DNA from: Phoenix dactylifera
Taxonomy: Eukaryota > Streptophyta > Magnoliopsida > Arecales > Arecaceae
Assembly: GCF_009389715.1 (NCBI RefSeq)
Contig: NC_052392.1
Location: 30,578,592-30,642,591 of the forward strand
Reading direction: 5' to 3'
DNA: 64,000 nucleotides
Shown here: positions 60,540-64,000 of the stretch, one piece after another
Position numbering within the stretch: the stretch's first letter is position 1
Layout of the letters: each line of letters starts with the position of its first letter
Position numbers and translations under genes: made by a program
Notes under the pieces: model-generated
What the model was told of the DNA's origin: nothing
Databases searched by the model: none
What the model saw: only the letters and a program-made list of their open reading frames with translations

Positions 60540-60965
60540 GGAAAGGCATTTACAAATTTCAATAAACTAAATAGAATATTTATTAAAAATAAATTATTGG
60601 TTAAAAAGGAGTCTAAAAATTGAACAAGCAATCATGATGATCCATATCTTGCAGACTATTATATGTGGTGTTCAATATTTTGTCATCACAAACATCACGG
60701 TATCTAGTCAAAATGGCTTGCAACTCCTTACTAGTCCAACATATACGAAATAAGATTATGCAAAGAACGAAGCATTCAAGTATAAAAAGCTTTTGCTCAT
60801 TAAAATTATCTTGTTGGGATATAATATCACATATCATCTCCATCAAGAACTAACTATTGATAGACAATGCTGATAAAGTTCAAGAGTTATGAGTTACATC
60901 ACATATGGGCCAATGCTCAACGATAGGTTCAAGTTAGCGTGGACTGAACAAATACTACTCCACTC
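60540..60965. other. no gene recognised
   Basis: AT-rich spacer between the TRIM and the LINE remnant. Overlapping open frames on both strands show no domain. Confidence 0.4.
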
Positions 60966-60969
60966 CACG

Positions 60970-62010
60970 TCAAATCTTAACCTGAGTAATATTATTGCTG
61001 TATAGATAAATATTTTCCATTCCCCTTGTTAGATCAAAGTACATATTTGAAGTCATATAATAATTAAAAATTTTGTGATGATAGAGGGACCCCGCACCCT
61101 CCATCATCCATCCACTACTATCCCTATGGCTCCGAATACTATTTCTCTGCCTCAAGATCACTGTCAATTGATGAAAAAATTTGGTGCTCCGGTCGCCCTC
61201 CAAAATCCACTGCACTCTGGACTTCTGCTAATAGAAGGTCTCCTGCTGGCGTAAAAGAGAGTTATGCATAGACAGCTTCAATCTCAGCTCTGACAAAGCC
61301 TTCGAAGATACACTTTCATGCTCCTCCTCCTTGAATTGGAGAGAAGCAATTGTGCCTTTTATCTCTTCCAATCTCCTAAAGATGTCGCCTGTCTCTTCTC
61401 TGTTCCACCTCCAGAGATGGTGCTTGAGTAATTCAAGCTTGTGGGTCACTCGATACATCATGTCATCCCTTACCGCCATATGCCACACCTCTTTGACAGA
61501 CCTCAAATACAAGAGCCAGATCTTCTTGAAGCATAAGGGGCAGCAATAGGGAATGGAGGACTGCATGCAAATGAGGATCGGGCAGTGGTCTGATCCAATG
61601 TGGGGTAGGTGACGCATGTGGTAGTTCGAGAAGATTCACCCTGCCATGGTAAAAGCCTTATCAATCCTCTTCCAAATTCTCACCGACCTTGGGGGTTGTT
61701 GCATCAAGTGAACCTCAACTCGGTGAACCCAAGGTCCACTAAACCATCAGCAACGATAAAATCTTGAAACTCTTTGACCTCGGCCTTGCCAGAGAATGCC
61801 TTGCCCCTTGCTTCTCCTAGAGCCCATCAATACGGTTGAAGTTACTCGCCACCACGGTGATCAACTCTACTCTTGCCATTGGCTATCACCGAGGTCCACT
61901 TCGGCATCATCATTCAAATACTACATTGTGAGAGAGAGAAGGGCAAACGAAGAATTGTGCATCTCAAACAACTAAGCCTTCTACATCTCAAATTAACGTT
62001 GGATTGGCTC
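60970..62010 (-). pseudogene. LINE (non-LTR retrotransposon) ORF2 remnant, endonuclease to linker
   Basis: Minus strand, upstream to downstream: degenerate frames with WCNNPQGR-like sequence near 61690, then HLPHIGSDHCPILI (SDHxP motif at the end of the apurinic endonuclease domain, about 61575-61615), a helical linker, an in-frame TAG at 61228-61230, and QWILEGDRSTKFFHQ with RQRNSIRSHRDSSG, the usual linker before reverse transcriptase. The sequence loses similarity near 60970, so the RT domain is missing. It is a 3'-truncated, mutated copy. Confidence 0.7.
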
Positions 62011-62154
62011 AAATGAAATTGACTCCTTGGAGTGAAAATCCCAACAATAAGGGATGGCACGACTCAAAAAGTTTTGAGGAATAGAGCGAGTTTGGCCAAC
62101 CATGGCTCTCCAGCGATGAAGATATCAGCGACACGACATGAGGAAGTTGGAGTA

Positions 62155-62640
62155 GGTTGAATTTGGATCGAATACCATTACATCTGCATTCATATTTATT
62201 TTGTTAGATGAATACAAATATAGATATGGATGTTAGTCAGATGTAGACATTTATATCTATATTTGTTTTAAGCAGATATGGGTATAAATCAGATGCTGGA
62301 AGTATGGATATAAATACGGATATATATCGAAGAATTAAAATTTATGATCAAAGAATCAAAGATATTTCTAAGTTGAAGGTAAATCAAGTTAATAGCATGT
62401 TAATGTGGTTATTTATTTTCTTTAAATGTTCATGAGTGTTCAATAAAATTAAATAGGATTACAAATAGAATCGGATATTCGGATATGCATTGAATAGTTT
62501 TCTATCCATATCCATATCTATTTTTTTTTAATGGATACACATATAAATATGAATATTAGTCGGATGCTCAAATTTCTATCCATATTCTTATAGATTCCAA
62601 GATAATAATGGGCATACATAAACATTATCTGATCCACTTT
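62155..62640. repeat. ATGGATAT-rich interspersed repeat, MITE-like
   Basis: GATATGGATGTTAGTCAGATG and similar units recur on both strands. The start GGAGTAGGTTGAATTTGGATC and the reverse complement of the end GGAGTGGATGTGAAAGTGGATC are loosely similar, which suggests terminal inverted repeats. Confidence 0.4.
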
Positions 62641-64000
62641 CACATCCACTCCTAACTAGTAGTGCGCATGTGCCATGATAGTGATCAATATTTAATTTAT
62701 AAAACAAATAATTAGATTGTTATATATATATATTAATAATCAAATAAATATCTAATAATTTATTGTATTTATTGAAAATAATGATGTAGATTTATCTTCT
62801 TTTTTCTCAATAATAGCTTGCACAACAAAGTAGACTTTTCCTCTCCTACAACATAATAACAATTTAAAACAATACATATATATATATATATATATTGCAT
62901 CTTCCATGATTGAACTCGAGATAGTAGTTAAAAAATATTAAAAAATTATTAGCTATATATGTTATCATCTCTAACTATCAACAATATATTAGTAGAAGGA
63001 AGTATTTCATTTCAAAATATAATAGCATGTATAGTTCATATGTTTATTTAATCAAATTTAGGACATGAAATGTGATGTCATTTTGGGTTAACTATTTATC
63101 ACTTACTAAAATTTTTAAAAATACTTCCATGCTATAGTTATCAATATTTAATTTAACATCTCTACCAAGCCAAGTATATTTAAACTTGATCTTTATATTT
63201 AAATAATTTCTCATGTAGATTCATATATTATAAGTTTATTCAGTCATAGTATCAAGACTCTCTCTTCAATTGCCATGCCTATATTTATACTAATAATAGC
63301 TATATATACAGATTTATGTAAAGTAAATGTTACAAGCAGAATCATATTTGAACCTTCTGGTCTTTTTTCTAAAGAAGGGACTTGGCTTAAATTCATCTAC
63401 TTGGGTATACAATCAAAAGGAAACAATTAGTAATTTTGATACTTTATTTCAGCTAATAGCTTTCAAGAAGTTATCCTGAGAATCTTTTCTTACCTGGGCC
63501 ATCCCACAATGCCTCCAGTGATATAGTGGAGTTGTGGTAGTAGAGCCAATTTTGGAACCCCTATATAACCTATTAACTAGCCCGGGTCGGGGGTGCATGT
63601 TTCGCATGTAAGAAGGATTCACTTTGAGAAGGATTCACCTTCTTTTGCACGAATCTACCATTGGATCATCCACGGATCATTTTGAGATCTATGCACGCAG
63701 ATGAATGACGGAGTTCATAGTGCTTTGAGTGCCCAAGATAAAGGAGAATCTCTAATCATAGTGAAACTATATTAGTAGATGAGGCATGTTCTAAGAACAT
63801 CCTAGTACTCTTTCCAGCATTAATCTCCATGCAGTATTTCACTTAGGTAGGGGGAAAGCAAAGCACAAAAGCGACAATAACAACCAAGGCCAGCAAACAG
63901 GCAAGATAGCAATAATATATATGAGTTTCCAACAAATCCTACATGATCCCTCAACTAGATTTATTTGACAATTCCAGATGTCTTATGTGCAGGCATTCAT
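62641..64000. other. AT-rich terminal region, no gene recognised
   Basis: Contains (TA)n at 62875-62896 and AATAATT-rich stretches. A GAGTTCAATCATGG on the minus strand near 62905 looks like another SINE B box. No coding region seen to the end of the window. Confidence 0.4.

Overview
The window is nuclear DNA of a flowering plant. Its genes have GT-AG introns, some of them kilobases long, and it holds plant-type families (cytosolic sulfotransferase, PTI1-like kinase, nucleotide-sugar transporter, LRAT/NC-domain protein, TBC RabGAP) in AT-rich DNA full of LTR retrotransposons, TRIMs, MITEs, LINE remnants and a dead Mutator transposase. The repeat load and the protein sequences suggest a monocot, possibly a palm, but that is an inference from recollection and was not tested by a search.

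Layout: 2289-6270 (+) holds the last two exons of a TBC/RabGAP gene whose upstream part lies outside the window. The intron before them carries a MITE with a target duplication. 8275-16003 is one very young non-autonomous Ty3/gypsy element on the minus strand: two LTRs of about 2.97 kb that differ by a single T in a homopolymer, a perfect 5-bp target duplication, PBS, gag and polypurine tract, with almost all of pol deleted. 16855-17877 (-) is an intact intronless sulfotransferase gene. A tandem copy of its block at about 21.2-23.7 kb holds a sulfotransferase pseudogene made by one 364-bp deletion.

23996-33014 (-) is a ten-exon nucleotide-sugar transporter of the UGNT1 type, reconstructed exon by exon to 345 residues; its introns contain a LINE tail and a gag remnant. 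35995-38987 (-) is a three-exon PTI1-like kinase with a GA microsatellite upstream. 42.1-44.3 kb is a broken Mutator-like transposase. 46452-46827 is a complete TRIM with target duplication, 47070-47337 is a Tourist-like MITE, and 50-54 kb holds weak remnants (an RNase H fragment, a TRIM-like repeat, a DUF295-like fragment).

55633-59434 (-) is a three-exon LRAT/NC-domain gene with a 20-bp first coding exon. 60005-60539 is a second TRIM, followed by a decayed LINE (about 60.97-62.0 kb) and AT-rich repeats to the end.

The host genes are unrelated housekeeping or signalling genes and do not form a pathway cluster. The most notable structures are the gag-only young retroelement, the sulfotransferase duplication with its single-event pseudogene, and a compact element built from CGACGC palindromes lying between direct repeats. 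No CRISPR, rRNA or tRNA gene was seen.
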